The notes beneath the pieces are model-generated. The model was not told the origin of the DNA and ran no database searches. It saw nothing but the letters and a program-made list of their open reading frames with translations. The translations under genes and the position numbers were made by a program. From Nitzschia sp. pyKryTriq1 (Eukaryota; Bacillariophyta; Bacillariophyceae; Bacillariales; Bacillariaceae): DNA of 64,000 nt. Below, piece by piece: positions 52,827 through 63,596 of the stretch (position 1 is its first letter; every line of letters begins with the position of its first letter). The stretch covers positions 64,501-128,500 of the forward strand of contig OY101125.1 of NCBI GenBank assembly GCA_956465555.1. The letters run 5' to 3'.

Positions 52827-54511
52827 CTATGCATCGACGGCATTGGGGTTGTAAAGTGGTTCTGAGATTGCTTGCGAAGGATCGTCTTGATCCGAAGAAA
52901 GTCTCTTGGCGGAAATCAAGACAGAAAACGCCAGGGCGATCGCCGAAGTCACCATGTAACGGAAGGCGTTGCTTTTTTTCTGCTCTGAAAGTTTGACGGC
53001 TTCCTTGGCCGCTGCCTTTTCGGCCTTGTACTGTGCCACTTCCTGTCTTCGTACAGTGTCAAGGTATTGTTCTTGTTCCCTTGAGATTCGATCCGAGCCG
53101 AAGATGGTTCCAGAGACGTTGATTGGCAAGATTCCACCCTGGCGGGTGGCATCGGCCAAGTCTTCCCAAGTAGCGACCTCCAACTCTGCGTGAGTTCTGA
53201 ACTTCATGCACTGGTTGACATTGGTGTAGTCTGCGTCGTCATCGCATTGGAAGTATCCTTCGTTTGGATCTTCGTAGTCGTCATCATCTGAGAGCTTACG
53301 TCGCCCATTTCCATTGTTCTGCTGTTGCTTGTAATAATATGAGTAGCTATTGTATTTGTTGTACCCACCGCCACCGCTCGAAGAGGAGCCACTTGAGTAC
53401 TTGTAGTACTGGTATTTTCCATTGGAGTACTTCGAGTATCGGCTGGAGCTACTACGGTACGAGCTGCTGGTGTACTGTAGGTTGTAGGCGCGACAGGGTT
53501 GGCAGACTTTGTAAATCTCCAGCGCATCGTTCCATTGTGTCAGGTAATCTCCGTAGAGAAGGCCCATACTCTTCGCTACATTCTCGACAGCAATGTTCAT
53601 TCCATCGTATTCCGTCTTGCAGATTTCATCAGTGTATAGAGCGTATGTCATATTTCCGTTGTAGGTGGGCTTGAGGTCCATGTAAAGGTAGGCCGTGCCA
53701 GCTTCGTTCTTGGTTGTGGTTTGGATGCAACCCTCCGACCAAGATCCCTCCCGGGCTTCGGACATGAAATCGTAGAGGTCTTCGTCGTTCCAGACGCAGA
53801 CACCCTCGTGTTTGAATAGCTGTTCAAAGAATGCATCATTTCCAAAGTAAACCGCCTCCTTGAATACTCCCAGAAGTTCCCAGGTGGTGGTGTCGAGTGC
53901 GTGGCAGTCCATGGGCGCGCATCGTCCATTTCCGTGATAGTTGCAGGCGGTCTCATCCCACGACTGCGTCGACGCGTCGTAGAAGGAGTACTCTCCAATA
54001 CCTCCCCCGGTATAGCTGGGGTCCACGTACTGATAGAATAGAAGAGAAAATACGCGTGAGACGTGTGTATCGCACTACAGAGCCTGTATAGGTACAGATA
54101 CAGATACAGATAAAGATACGTGTACCTGGTGTCCATACGTGAGAACAGACAGGGTCGTGAACTTACCGCAGCCCACATCAAGTATCGTTGGCAGTACATG
54201 TTTCCTTGGTAGCGCTGGTTGTCGTGGGAGCCGTCGTGGCTGTGGCCTCCCTCGTCGTCGTAGCGACTGGACGGGGATCCGCAGTCCACATACCAACCCA
54301 GGTAGCGCCACGCCTGCTGGTATCCGTCGTAGTAGGTGTTTTTGGACTCGGCGAAGAAGTTGACTCCGTAGACGTCGCTGTTGCTGCTGGAGGACGAGTA
54401 GGCTCCGGAGCTGTACCCGGTGTAGCTGTTACTGTAGTCGGTGCCCATCACGGTTCTGGCGCAGGCCAGCGTCGTGACGAGCAGCGAGACCGCTTTTGCC
54501 ATCGTTATCAT
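52827..54511 (-). CDS. Secretory Tyr/Ser-rich single-pass membrane protein
   Basis: Exons 54511-54167 and 54029-52827 (intron 137 bp, GTAAGT...ATCAG, phase 0), about 515 residues. A signal peptide (AVSLLVTTLACARTVMG) is followed by a Tyr/Ser region. Then come AWRYLGWYVDC and Cys-containing segments (CNYHGNGRCAPMDC, CKTEYDGMNIAVENV, YKVCQPC), and a Tyr/Ser/Gly tract (YRSSSSRYSKYSNG). GRRKLSDDDD follows, with an RKL that fits the RxL processing motif of diatom wall proteins. A C-terminal TM (YMVTSAIALAFSVLISA) and a short cytosolic tail finish it. Layout resembles the divergently transcribed gene at 55344. Likely cell-surface or silica-vesicle membrane; function unknown. Confidence 0.75.
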
Positions 54512-55343
54512 GATAATGATCGTGGTTGGAGTGGGAGTGGGTTGTGGATCGGTGCCGGTTCTACAAAAGAAATTGGAGTAGGATTACAGTGTGACAGAGC
54601 AGTCGTTCCCAGCAGAATCTACAGCCGTGAGTGATGGTCCAAACAACGTCAACGTAAGTTTGATAGTGACAGTGACAGTGACAGTGGCAGTTTGCGATGA
54701 AGTAATCTACGAGTGTTTTACGATTGTACTTTCTCGACAAAAACTTTGCCGCTTCCGTCTTTTATCGTCGATCGTCGATCTGCAAAATCACCTTTGTCTT
54801 GCTTGCTTGTGAGGCTGTGTTTCCCCCAACGAAAGAAATAAGGATTCAATCAGATTTGGCGATAGTTGGGCTATTGTCATGACCGCCTGGCGTGCGAGAC
54901 ATCGGCACAGCACGTGTCACTGATAAGTAATTAAGAATTCGGATATCTGATAGGCGATCGGTCCCTGATAGTAAACTCCGAGAATTCGTTCATATATTAT
55001 TAAAGTATGTATATGTAACAAAGTCATTTCAAAACTCTTCTCGCTGCCAAGACTGCTCGGCTCCACATTTTTGAGAGAAGTCCGCGTCAACCTTCGCTAG
55101 TACGAACGAGTGACGCTGCCTTGCCTTTGTGCTCAACATTCCCAATAAATTTTTGGGTGAGTTGCCGTCGTCGTCGTTGTCGTTGTCGTTGTCGTCGGAT
55201 TTCCAATTTACCTCTTACATACCATACTTCGTAAACAACTACTGGTGTCGGTGCAGTAGTCTAGAGAGCCTCTCCCACTAAAAGAGTCGACAGTCAAGGC
55301 AAAACAGAAAGGAACAGCACAACTCAACACTCAACACAGCATC
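54512..55343. other. Divergent intergenic region
   Basis: Shared upstream region of two divergent membrane-protein genes. Contains a TGACAGTGACAGTGACAG run near 54666 and a GTCGTTGTCGTTGTCG run near 55175. No gene seen. Confidence 0.6.
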
Positions 55344-56468
55344 ATGATGCCGAAGATTGCCCCCCTTTCCCTTGTGCTCGCCTCGGCAGTCCTGCTAGTA
55401 GACCCAGCTCACGGTGACAAGGACGACTCGTACTACAGGCCTGGGTCCGGCAACCCGAACATCTACCAGAAGATGTATTGGAAGGACGCGGACAACGTGC
55501 TGGAGGACTTGGGCGAGTTCGAGACGCTGTATGTGGAATTCCAGCACTGCGCCTGGACGTGGATGAACTACGGGGAGGACGAGGAAGAGGGTTCCGTCGA
55601 CGAGAACGACTACTGGTACATGGGCAAGGTGCCACCCTTTGGCGCCAACGTGGCCTTCTCGCTATACGGATCGCTGAAGGGCGAGAAGTTCAAAGGATGC
55701 AACGCCAACTCCTTCATCAACTCCTTCTACACCAAAACGGGCTTCTCTGAGTTCGTCTACGCCATGACCTACGCAGGCGTCAGTGCCTTCACCAGCAGGG
55801 ACTTTTCGGGCTACTCCAGCGAGTGCCAGGGCTACTACGGCGTGGGCTGCGACTACTCCAATGGCTTTGCCATGCACGAGTACTCCACCCAGGACTGCAA
55901 CCCCAAGTATTTCAGCGGTGTCTCGAACAACATGCAGTACTTGAACCAAGCCATGCAGTCCGCGCAGTGCGTCCAGATCTACGACAGAAGCTTTGGCAAC
56001 AACTGGAACGGGTACAACTACACCGTCACCGGAACGCCGCTAGAACTGCTCGCGTACTCACAGGCCTGCTTCTACCAGAATTACTGGTCGCCGGACGGTG
56101 AGTGCCCGGATCCATACAGCAAGATCCAGTTCTACCAGGAGAACTTCAACCGCGGAGTCAGCAAGTCCCAGCGATCAGATCCCTTCCAGCAGTACAGCCG
56201 TCAAATTGACGAGTCAAGGCGCCTGGCCGGTCTGGGAACCGCCATGTTGGTGGCTGCTGGGATCGTCTTGGTAGCGGGCTTCCTATACCCAAAAATCAAG
56301 AACAAGATTCCTGCATCAATCAAGAAGAGACTCCCTCTACCGGGAACGAGAAACACCAAGATGCAGGAGGGAGAAATAGTACATTCTCAAAGTGGCGACT
56401 CTGCAGAACCGCCAGCACCTCCCGTTGACAAGAAAACGATGCTCCGAGCGGTATTTGGAAAGAAATAG
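55344..56468 (+). CDS. Secretory Cys/Tyr-rich single-pass membrane protein
   Basis: A 374-residue single exon. The signal peptide ends around DPAHG|DKDDSYY. The ectodomain includes MYWKDADNVLEDLGEFETLY with CAWTW, then cysteines at GCNANS, SSECQGYYGVGCDYS, TQDCNPKYFSGV, SAQCVQIYD, SQACFYQ and GECPDP. IDESRRLAGL carries an RRL motif just before the TM helix (AMLVAAGIVLVAGFLYP). A basic/Pro-rich cytosolic tail (IPASIKKRLPLPG) follows. Order of features parallels the divergent neighbour at 52827-54511. The MYWKDA-type N-terminus looks like a larger diatom/stramenopile family, but I cannot name it. Function unknown; cell surface or wall-associated is likely. Confidence 0.78.
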   Translation: MMPKIAPLSLVLASAVLLVDPAHGDKDDSYYRPGSGNPNIYQKMYWKDADNVLEDLGEFETLYVEFQHCAWTWMNYGEDEEEGSVDENDYWYMGKVPPFGANVAFSLYGSLKGEKFKGCNANSFINSFYTKTGFSEFVYAMTYAGVSAFTSRDFSGYSSECQGYYGVGCDYSNGFAMHEYSTQDCNPKYFSGVSNNMQYLNQAMQSAQCVQIYDRSFGNNWNGYNYTVTGTPLELLAYSQACFYQNYWSPDGECPDPYSKIQFYQENFNRGVSKSQRSDPFQQYSRQIDESRRLAGLGTAMLVAAGIVLVAGFLYPKIKNKIPASIKKRLPLPGTRNTKMQEGEIVHSQSGDSAEPPAPPVDKKTMLRAVFGKK

Positions 56469-56811
56469 GTTGGTACATCGCCCACCATGCTCCAGCGCCA
56501 GCGCCAGCATCCTGAACAACAAATCTTCAAGGTCAGTGCTGCTGCGGGGCGTCATTACCAGCTGGCAGCTGCTTGCTCTACAACTAGTTAGAATAAATCT
56601 CTGGCCGGTACTGACTGTACGATCAAAATAATTTTAGTGTACCTTCTATTGCATGACTACCAATATTTGCGTGTGTGTAACTGGAAGCGTTCGATCCTGG
56701 CTGACGGATGGACTGTATCGGTATCGTGTGAGATAATATGTATTACTGTAGGAGTAGGAGCTAAAGGACCAAATGTAATTCGGAAGTGAATCCATTGCGC
56801 CTCTGTCTTGT
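56469..56811. other. Intergenic, convergent genes
   Basis: Facing 3' ends; CCAGCGCCAGCGCCAGC near 56492. No gene seen. Confidence 0.6.
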
Positions 56812-59800
56812 CTAAGACTTCACGTCTTGGAGCACAACCTTGACACCTTTCACAAAAGTCTCCCGATCGACCACGGGATCAGCTGAATCACCAATGAATT
56901 GCTTGATATTTTCGGGAGTCAAAGACATATGGAAGTTAGTCAAGAAGCCCTCCCGAAGTTCCTCAATAGACAATTGTCCATCTCGGCGTGTATCGAAAAG
57001 ATCGAACAGCTTTTCCGGGTCCCATTCGTTCATGCCCAACGTCGTAGATAACCTGGCGCGTTGGAAAGCTTGCCCAGTGTATCTCTTAGCCGTCAGATAC
57101 ATGTCTTTCTGTAGAGCTTCGACCTTCTCACCGTACATCTCCTCTAGTTGGCTAGATAAACAAAATCCTTCATAATTCACCACCATGTTGATCTTGCCCT
57201 TGGCATCGACACAAGGCTTGAGGATGTCACGAATTCCATTGATGAACCAGTTCACATCGTCTTCGCTATTCAACGTGATTCCAAACAAGTCCAAATACAT
57301 CGTGTGGTCCTCTTCGTGGTAACTGCATCGCTCTGTGTGTGGGGGGGGGGAGGGGGGGAGGTTTACCAAGGCGTCAGCCGGCTCTGAAGATCGGATTTCA
57401 TCATTATCAACATCGTTCCAACAAAAATACTAGTGGTCGTACCTTCCAATGATCCGAAAAAGTCGCTCGCGGCATTCATCTTCTCGTCTTTAAAGATTCT
57501 TGCGTCCATTAGGGTCAGGTCAGGGCTGATTGCAGGGGTAAAGTCCATCTGGTCTAGAATATCTTTCTGCAAATCGACTCCAGGTGCGATTTCGATTAGT
57601 TCCAGAACATCATGACTGCTGCTACGTCTGAATACTGCCCGCTCAGTCACAAAATACACAAACTGTCCGCGCTTCACCGCCTCATCGCCGCTGAAAGTCA
57701 GCTCAAACACGTCGGGAAGGAACTTTTTGACTTTCCCTTCCTGCTTGATCGTCAATTTACCATCTTTGCCCTCAACCTCCAGCCCCACGGCAGTAAATGA
57801 CGACATGAAATATACATCTTTGGTGCACGATGAAATGTCAATGAAGCCCCCAGGACCAGTGAGTCGGTCCTTGCTCATTCTCGAGACATTCACATCTCCC
57901 TTGGCCGATATTTGCGCAGCTCCTGCGTAATCATATAGAGGAAAATCATGAGTAGGGAGGATGGAATTTTTTTGCATATGCTTGAGTTGACAGGAATGGG
58001 TATTAAGGAATCTCATCATCCGAGGACTTACCTAGAAATGTCATGTCCAAACCGCCCTATTCGCAAAGCAACAAGGAAGAAACAAAGGAGGAAAATGCAA
58101 CTGTGAGAAAGCATTGAATGCAATCGTTTGATGACTGTACCTGCAGTATACTGACCCCATCATAGAAATCTTGCGTACGTAACAAAGCAAAAAGTAGAAA
58201 GGAGTCGTCAGATGAACACCACCAGTATCACGAATCAATGGACAAGATACAAGACTTACCGAACATTTGATTCTAAAAGAAACAAAAACATGGCAAAAAA
58301 GAAATGATGAGATGAACGCAAATCAAACGAACCGTTGCACGGGATAAAACGATCAATGTGAAGTGTAAGACGCACCATTTCCATCAGTGACGATGCATTG
58401 TAGGCTGGTCCAAAATTGTGACCACTGGCCGGAAGTCCTGATAGGACGAGAAAGGAGCAATGAAGTGTGTTAGTTGAGACTCGTGCCATTGATCATGAGT
58501 GCAGGTATTTGATACCTACCGCCAAAGACTCCTGCGAAGATGACCGAGCAAAAGGCACACGTTAGCTAGGACTCGTCGTATCATCATCATCGATCACAAG
58601 AGGGCAAGAACATGATACATACCTGGTTCTGTCGACAGGGTGACGTATTCAAGCATTCCCTCTTCTGCTGCAACGGCAGCCACACCGTCGGGAAGTCCAA
58701 TACCTAGATTTACAATCTTATTTGGCTGTATCAGTTCCAAGTGGGGACGTTGCCAGGAAATAATTGTGAGAATACATCCAACATCTTGGTTCTTCACAGG
58801 AATACAATACAATCGGCGAATCTTGGTTCTTCATAGGTATACAATACAATCGGCGAGAACTTACACGAAGCTGGAGGAAAGCCCGTCGAGCAATAATTTT
58901 GCGTAGACTCATTGGTAGCGCCTTGATAGATTGTTGTGGGGTACGGATCTCTCCCGTGAAAGCACTATTGTGCCGCTCAAGATAGCTCATGGGATGCAGT
59001 TTGTCGTGATCTTCTTCATCCACTACGACAACACAATCTACAAGAGGACCCGGCACTGCCACTTGTCTCGCTGGGATCGATCCATTGGCTGCAATCCTTT
59101 TAACCTGTGCAATGACAAGTCCTCCCGGAGAATTTCGAGCCGCTGTCGCTATAGACCTTTGTATTGATAGAACATAGAACATAGAACGCAGAAACAACAA
59201 CGCGATGGTTGTGATTAGAGATGGCAGAGCCAAGCACATGTCGGGACGAATACTCATCCAGACCAGACTTTTCACTCACCGCTGATCCGAGAGCAAACTC
59301 TCATGTTCGCAGCTAATATTTCCGCTTGAATCGGCAGTTGTTCCGCGTATGAGGGCGACATGAATCGGCAGCGCCTTGTACATTAATAGCGTCTCTCCCG
59401 CAATTTCAATTTTCGATACTAGTTTTGGGTGGAGTGGACTCTGTTTCGCTTTTTCATTGGCCGCGCCTCCCGCAATATCAGGGTCGACGTAGGTCCCCAT
59501 TCCGACATCGGTAGTGTGTCCCGGTGAATGGGTTGATTGTGCACGTATCATTCGACTAATAGAGCCCATGGGCAAAGTCCAGGCCTTGGAATCGGATGCA
59601 TCGGATGAGAGGGCGAAGAACGAAATGCATTTTTTACAATATCGTCGCGTGCATGACCGAAAGTGTTACTCACCTCGACCTTTTCCGCCAGGGCCAGTTC
59701 CGCAACCTTCGGTACTTGTCCATAGTGGCCTACGAGCATGTTGAATGTACACGGGGCAGTTGTAGTTGTAAGAGCAAGTTTTGCAGAAAATCCTGCAACC

Positions 59801-60412
59801 AGTCGCAGTTTTGGAGTTCTGACTATGTTCTGACTGTTCTGACTGTTCTCACTTACCACCGATGGTACGCTTGAGCATTTGCGTCTTGCCATCTTTGCTG
59901 ACCTTGGCAAGATGCGACAATCCTCCTTCTCCGTAGTCTCCTGGCCCCCCGCCGAAAAGCAGCGTGAGGTCCTTGGGCTTCTGTTGCTTCTCGAATCGCT
60001 CGCCTAGGGCCTTGAGCAGTGCCTCGGGCGCCCCCTGGCACACAAAGCCCGAGACGCACACCGTGTCGCCGTCACTCACAAGTGCGACGGCGTCTTCGGC
60101 ACTGATGACCTTTTCTCGCACTCGCTGTGGAATGTGGTAGGAAATGGACGAATGTGGCTCGGCGTTCTCGTGTTCAGTCGCTGTGTCAAGGGCAGAGCCG
60201 CCGCCGTTGGCGCCCCCGTGTTTCGGCGCCAGCGCTTTTCTGGGGGAGCTGCTATAGAAACGAGCCTGCGCACTTCCCGTGGCATGCAAGTGCCGGCACT
60301 CGTACGAGCACGAGCACGGCGAGTGCGAGGCAACGAGCGCCTTCACGAACACCCTGCCAGACGACCGGGTGGCTCCAAGGAGGTTTCTGCGGACGAGCTG
60401 CGATGCCAACAT
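56812..60412 (-). CDS. Mitochondrial YdiF/propionate-type CoA transferase with C-terminal EF-hand
   Basis: Twelve exons (minus): 60412-59857, 59729-59674, 59584-59280, 59156-58865, 58725-58623, 58531-58520, 58437-58376, 58272-58260, 58169-58156, 58056-58032, 57922-57443, 57332-56812; 812 residues. A basic acid-free N-terminus (MLASQLVRRNLLGATRSSGR) suggests mitochondria. Family motifs in order: VISAEDAVALVSDGDTVCVS, LTLLFGGGPGDYGEGG, RTIGGHYGQVPKVAELALAE, VGMGTYVDPDI, RGTTADSSGNIS, LRKIIARRAFLQLR, KIVNLGIGLPDG, TEPGVFGGLPASGHNFGPAY (probable catalytic Glu in TEPG), MNQMFDFYDGGGLDMTFLG, GPGGFIDIS, IAPGVDLQKDILDQMDF. Bacterial relatives transfer CoA between short acyl groups and acetate. The tail keeps the bacterial-like NMVVNYEGF domain and then adds LFDLFDTRRDGQLSIEE, an EF-hand loop (about 750-763). 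All introns are 82-139 bp and all phases agree. Confidence 0.88.
58783..58856 (-). repeat. 37-bp tandem duplication inside intron 4
   Basis: Two copies of ATCTTGGTTCTTC...ATACAATACAATCGGCGA, 37 bp each with two differences, ending a few bases from the GTAAGT donor at 58864. Confidence 0.85.
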
Positions 60413-61082
60413 GGTGGTTGCTTGCTTCAGTTGTCGTTTGTCGTTTGTTGTCTGTCGTTTGTTGTCTGTGTATTATGACTTGTGTCTCTGTGGCGGTGGT
60501 CGGTGGGTGGACCAGTGATGGGCATGGTCGGAATAAGTCGTCTAGTCGGTCGTCGGAATAGACATATGCATAGACAACGGATCGCATTCGCATCGGATCC
60601 GAACTCCGAACGCCGCGGATCTTGAATCTTGGGCCTGTTGCCTGTTCGCATATTTTTTTGGGCGGAACCATTGTGGTCGTATGGGTCATAGTCAGTCTCG
60701 GATCAATCTCAATCACGAACCTGGTTTCCCGCCACTTACAGTACAACACCGTACGTGTACACACGTAAAAGCGTGTAAAGATCGCTCCAAGCGCATCAAA
60801 AGGTCATCGGACGGTGTCTTTATGTTGTGTCATGATGTGTCATTCATATTCCATCATCATATTATGCATATTATCACAGATATTGAAACAAAACATATTA
60901 TCACCAAGTACAAATACTGAGCAAATACAAGTACCGGTAGGCAAATCGTAGCACTGTACCAGGTACTCTTCTTCAGACTACACTCTGTGATTTTACTGCC
61001 CAAATAACGCCCCCAGCAAATCGATACAAGTAAAAGCACAAGCGCAAGCGCAAGCAAGCTTTGATACCGATACTATTTCAGC
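60413..61082. other. Divergent intergenic region
   Basis: Promoter space for two divergent genes. Contains a TTGTCGTTTGTTGTCTG tract near 60430-60470 and GTACCGGTAGG near 60932. No gene supported. Confidence 0.6.
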
Positions 61083-62231
61083 ATGTCAGGCTTCTCCTAC
61101 CCCGCGCCCTTTGAGTTTGGGAACGACAAGAAACAGGCGTCATCACCATCGTCGTCGACGCCATCATCATCATCATCGTCCGCCCCAAGAAAGCCTTCAG
61201 CTACAGGCAGGAGTACAACCACAAACGCTCGCGCTCCACCTGCAAGGTCCAAGAGTAACGATGATGCCCTCTTCTCGGCCGGCGCTGTGCCAGTGCAGCG
61301 AAGAGGACCAGGGCTTGGACCCAAGACGAAGTCCGGAAGACACCTGCCCAAGCCTGCACCATCCTTGCCCATCCGCAACGTTAATACAAATACTAAGAAT
61401 TTGCGGGGACGAGCAGCGCCGAAAAGCCGAGGTGTTGGTCAGACACAAAGCTCGAATCTCGAGCTCATGCAGGCCGCACGCAGTCGCTCATCGAGTTTGC
61501 CGAAAAAGCCTCAACGAAGATATCCGTCGGAAGTCGACGACAATGACAACGACAACGACAACGACTTCAGCGAAGCGGAGAGCCCACCTAAGAAGCCATC
61601 ATCACTCAAGGCCTTCCTGACATCCCCAATGCGAAAGAGCAAAAAGGTTGACGACATGAGCGTCCAGTCTGAGCAACAAAAAGCAGCCTCCCTCAAACAA
61701 TTCTTAATAAGTCCTATGCGACGAGCCTCGAACCCCAAAAGTCTGGACATGAATATGTCGGTCGGCAAGTTGGATTTGGATGCCCACGACCATACACCCG
61801 AGGTAGACTCCAGCAATAATGGTTCCAAAGCCGGTGGAAGGCGAACACGACGGCAAACGGCAAACGAGGATTACAAGAAATCACCAAGAAAAGATAAAGC
61901 GAAACCTAAAACTTTTCAACAACTCCTGGGAAAGAAGAATCCAGACAAGAATAAAAGTGGAGAAGAAGAATTCGCGAACGGGAAAAAGAAAAATGGCCCC
62001 AGCACCGAGATGAGCCCAGCTCAACGACGACCTCGTCCTCCTGAGCGAGAGCTTTCTCTTTCACCAGAACAACAACCACAGAAGCCTGGCTCGATGCTAA
62101 CAAATTTGCTCGACACTCTCTACGACTCCTATCTGGATCCAAAGGGTAGCGATGACGAAGACGAGGATGATTTCAACAACCTCCACAACAGTGTTTCACG
62201 ACTTGATATGAGCCTCTCAAGCCTATTTTAG
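61083..62231 (+). CDS. Disordered basic protein with SLKxFLxSPMR repeats
   Basis: A 382-residue single exon. Rich in Ser, Pro, Lys and Arg; no TM or signal peptide. A short motif repeats: SLKAFLTSPMRKSKK (about 175-190) and SLKQFLISPMRRASN (about 204-218). Related leucine-rich motifs TFQQLLGKKN and SMLTNLLDTLYDSYL lie later. An Asp-Asn run (DDNDNDNDNDF) and many SP/TP sites suggest phospho-regulation. The C-terminus is acidic (KGSDDEDEDDF) and ends RLDMSLSSLF. Not recognised. It could be a scaffold or nuclear protein using short linear motifs. Confidence 0.68.
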   Translation: MSGFSYPAPFEFGNDKKQASSPSSSTPSSSSSSAPRKPSATGRSTTTNARAPPARSKSNDDALFSAGAVPVQRRGPGLGPKTKSGRHLPKPAPSLPIRNVNTNTKNLRGRAAPKSRGVGQTQSSNLELMQAARSRSSSLPKKPQRRYPSEVDDNDNDNDNDFSEAESPPKKPSSLKAFLTSPMRKSKKVDDMSVQSEQQKAASLKQFLISPMRRASNPKSLDMNMSVGKLDLDAHDHTPEVDSSNNGSKAGGRRTRRQTANEDYKKSPRKDKAKPKTFQQLLGKKNPDKNKSGEEEFANGKKKNGPSTEMSPAQRRPRPPERELSLSPEQQPQKPGSMLTNLLDTLYDSYLDPKGSDDEDEDDFNNLHNSVSRLDMSLSSLF

Positions 62232-63596
62232 AGAAATAAAACGATATGCTAGAAAGTAAAATATTCTTGATCCACAAGCTAATAAAAAAATACAGAACAT
62301 ACAGTACACTGATAGACTGCAAACGAATACGAATTATTATTAATCAATGCAGAGAGAGCCTAGGCTCTGGCATAAACTGACTTTGCAGTCTTCTAATTTC
62401 GAGCAAAAGTCGTATAAATGAAACCGTATTCCAAGAAGCTCCACAAACTTCATATAGAGGTCAACTTCGGAGCAAAATCCCTTTAAGCAGCCAATCCTGG
62501 CACCTTTGACACTCAAACATTCGCCTCAAGGTCTCATCAAGATTGTATTCATCGACTTGTGGTCTGTGGAGTCAACGTCGCGACAATGTGCACAAATACG
62601 AACATGACAGGAGCTACAACCCCTAAGCAAATCCGCATTTAGATAAATACAAAACAACACATTTATCCATCGATGTTGGTACTGCAACAAACACCTCCAA
62701 AACTAACAGAAAGAGTCTAAAGTAGCCGTTATAGCACCGATGACGCAAAGTTTCATTCTCCAACAATCTGATCCGCAAATGAATCAGACAAACAAAAACG
62801 GTATGGGTCAAAGTAAGCCTTGCTGGGCATACGTGGTGCATAATTCTTATTTTTTCGATGTGATTGATGGAGTTTTGGTTTCTGGCATTGTTTCATTTGC
62901 GACTGCATCGAGACAAGATTCAACATTCTCAGATACTCGGCGTAACTAGCCTTCGTTGAATACTGTGTCCGTGAATATTTGATGTTCAGCTCATCAACTA
63001 GCGTTCAATGATCTTTTTTCCCCTGTAGATAGAAACTCGACATCATAAGTCCAGCACGACTTAAATTCACACGTATAAGGAGGATGCCCGACGGAAATAT
63101 CATAAAACAGTACCTTTTTCACTCCAATCAGTTCAGCGAATCACCCATGAAGACAGAATGTAAGGAATAGCCATGCACTTTGTTCCGAAAATATACCTCT
63201 TGAATTCGGATGTTGCTTTTCAATAGAATATATAAAATACTATATTTGCATTTTGCGTGAAAAAGATATATTTGCAAACCACACAAACCACGATAATTTT
63301 AAACTCGTCTGACGAAATAACTATAATTTATTCAAACCAAAAAATTTCATATTAATACAAAGATTTCTCATTTTCTCTTATAGTGATCGATTGATTCAAT
63401 TATGAGCCTCACTCCCTAAAAAAAATGAAGTCTGTTTATAACCGACCGAGGCTACTAGAGTCTCGACCCGGCCCGGGCGCCTACTCATGGAGCGAGGTAT
63501 ACACTGATTTCCTAAGATATCAGGTTTGGGATAAACAGGTTGGCAATGCAATCACGCGAGATTGCGCTGGGTTAGACTGTCGCGGATCGCTGGTCT
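62232..63596. other. Intergenic, AT-rich
   Basis: No gene supported. The 62740-62949 frame lacks any signature. Sequence from 63180 to 63400 is very AT-rich. Confidence 0.6.
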
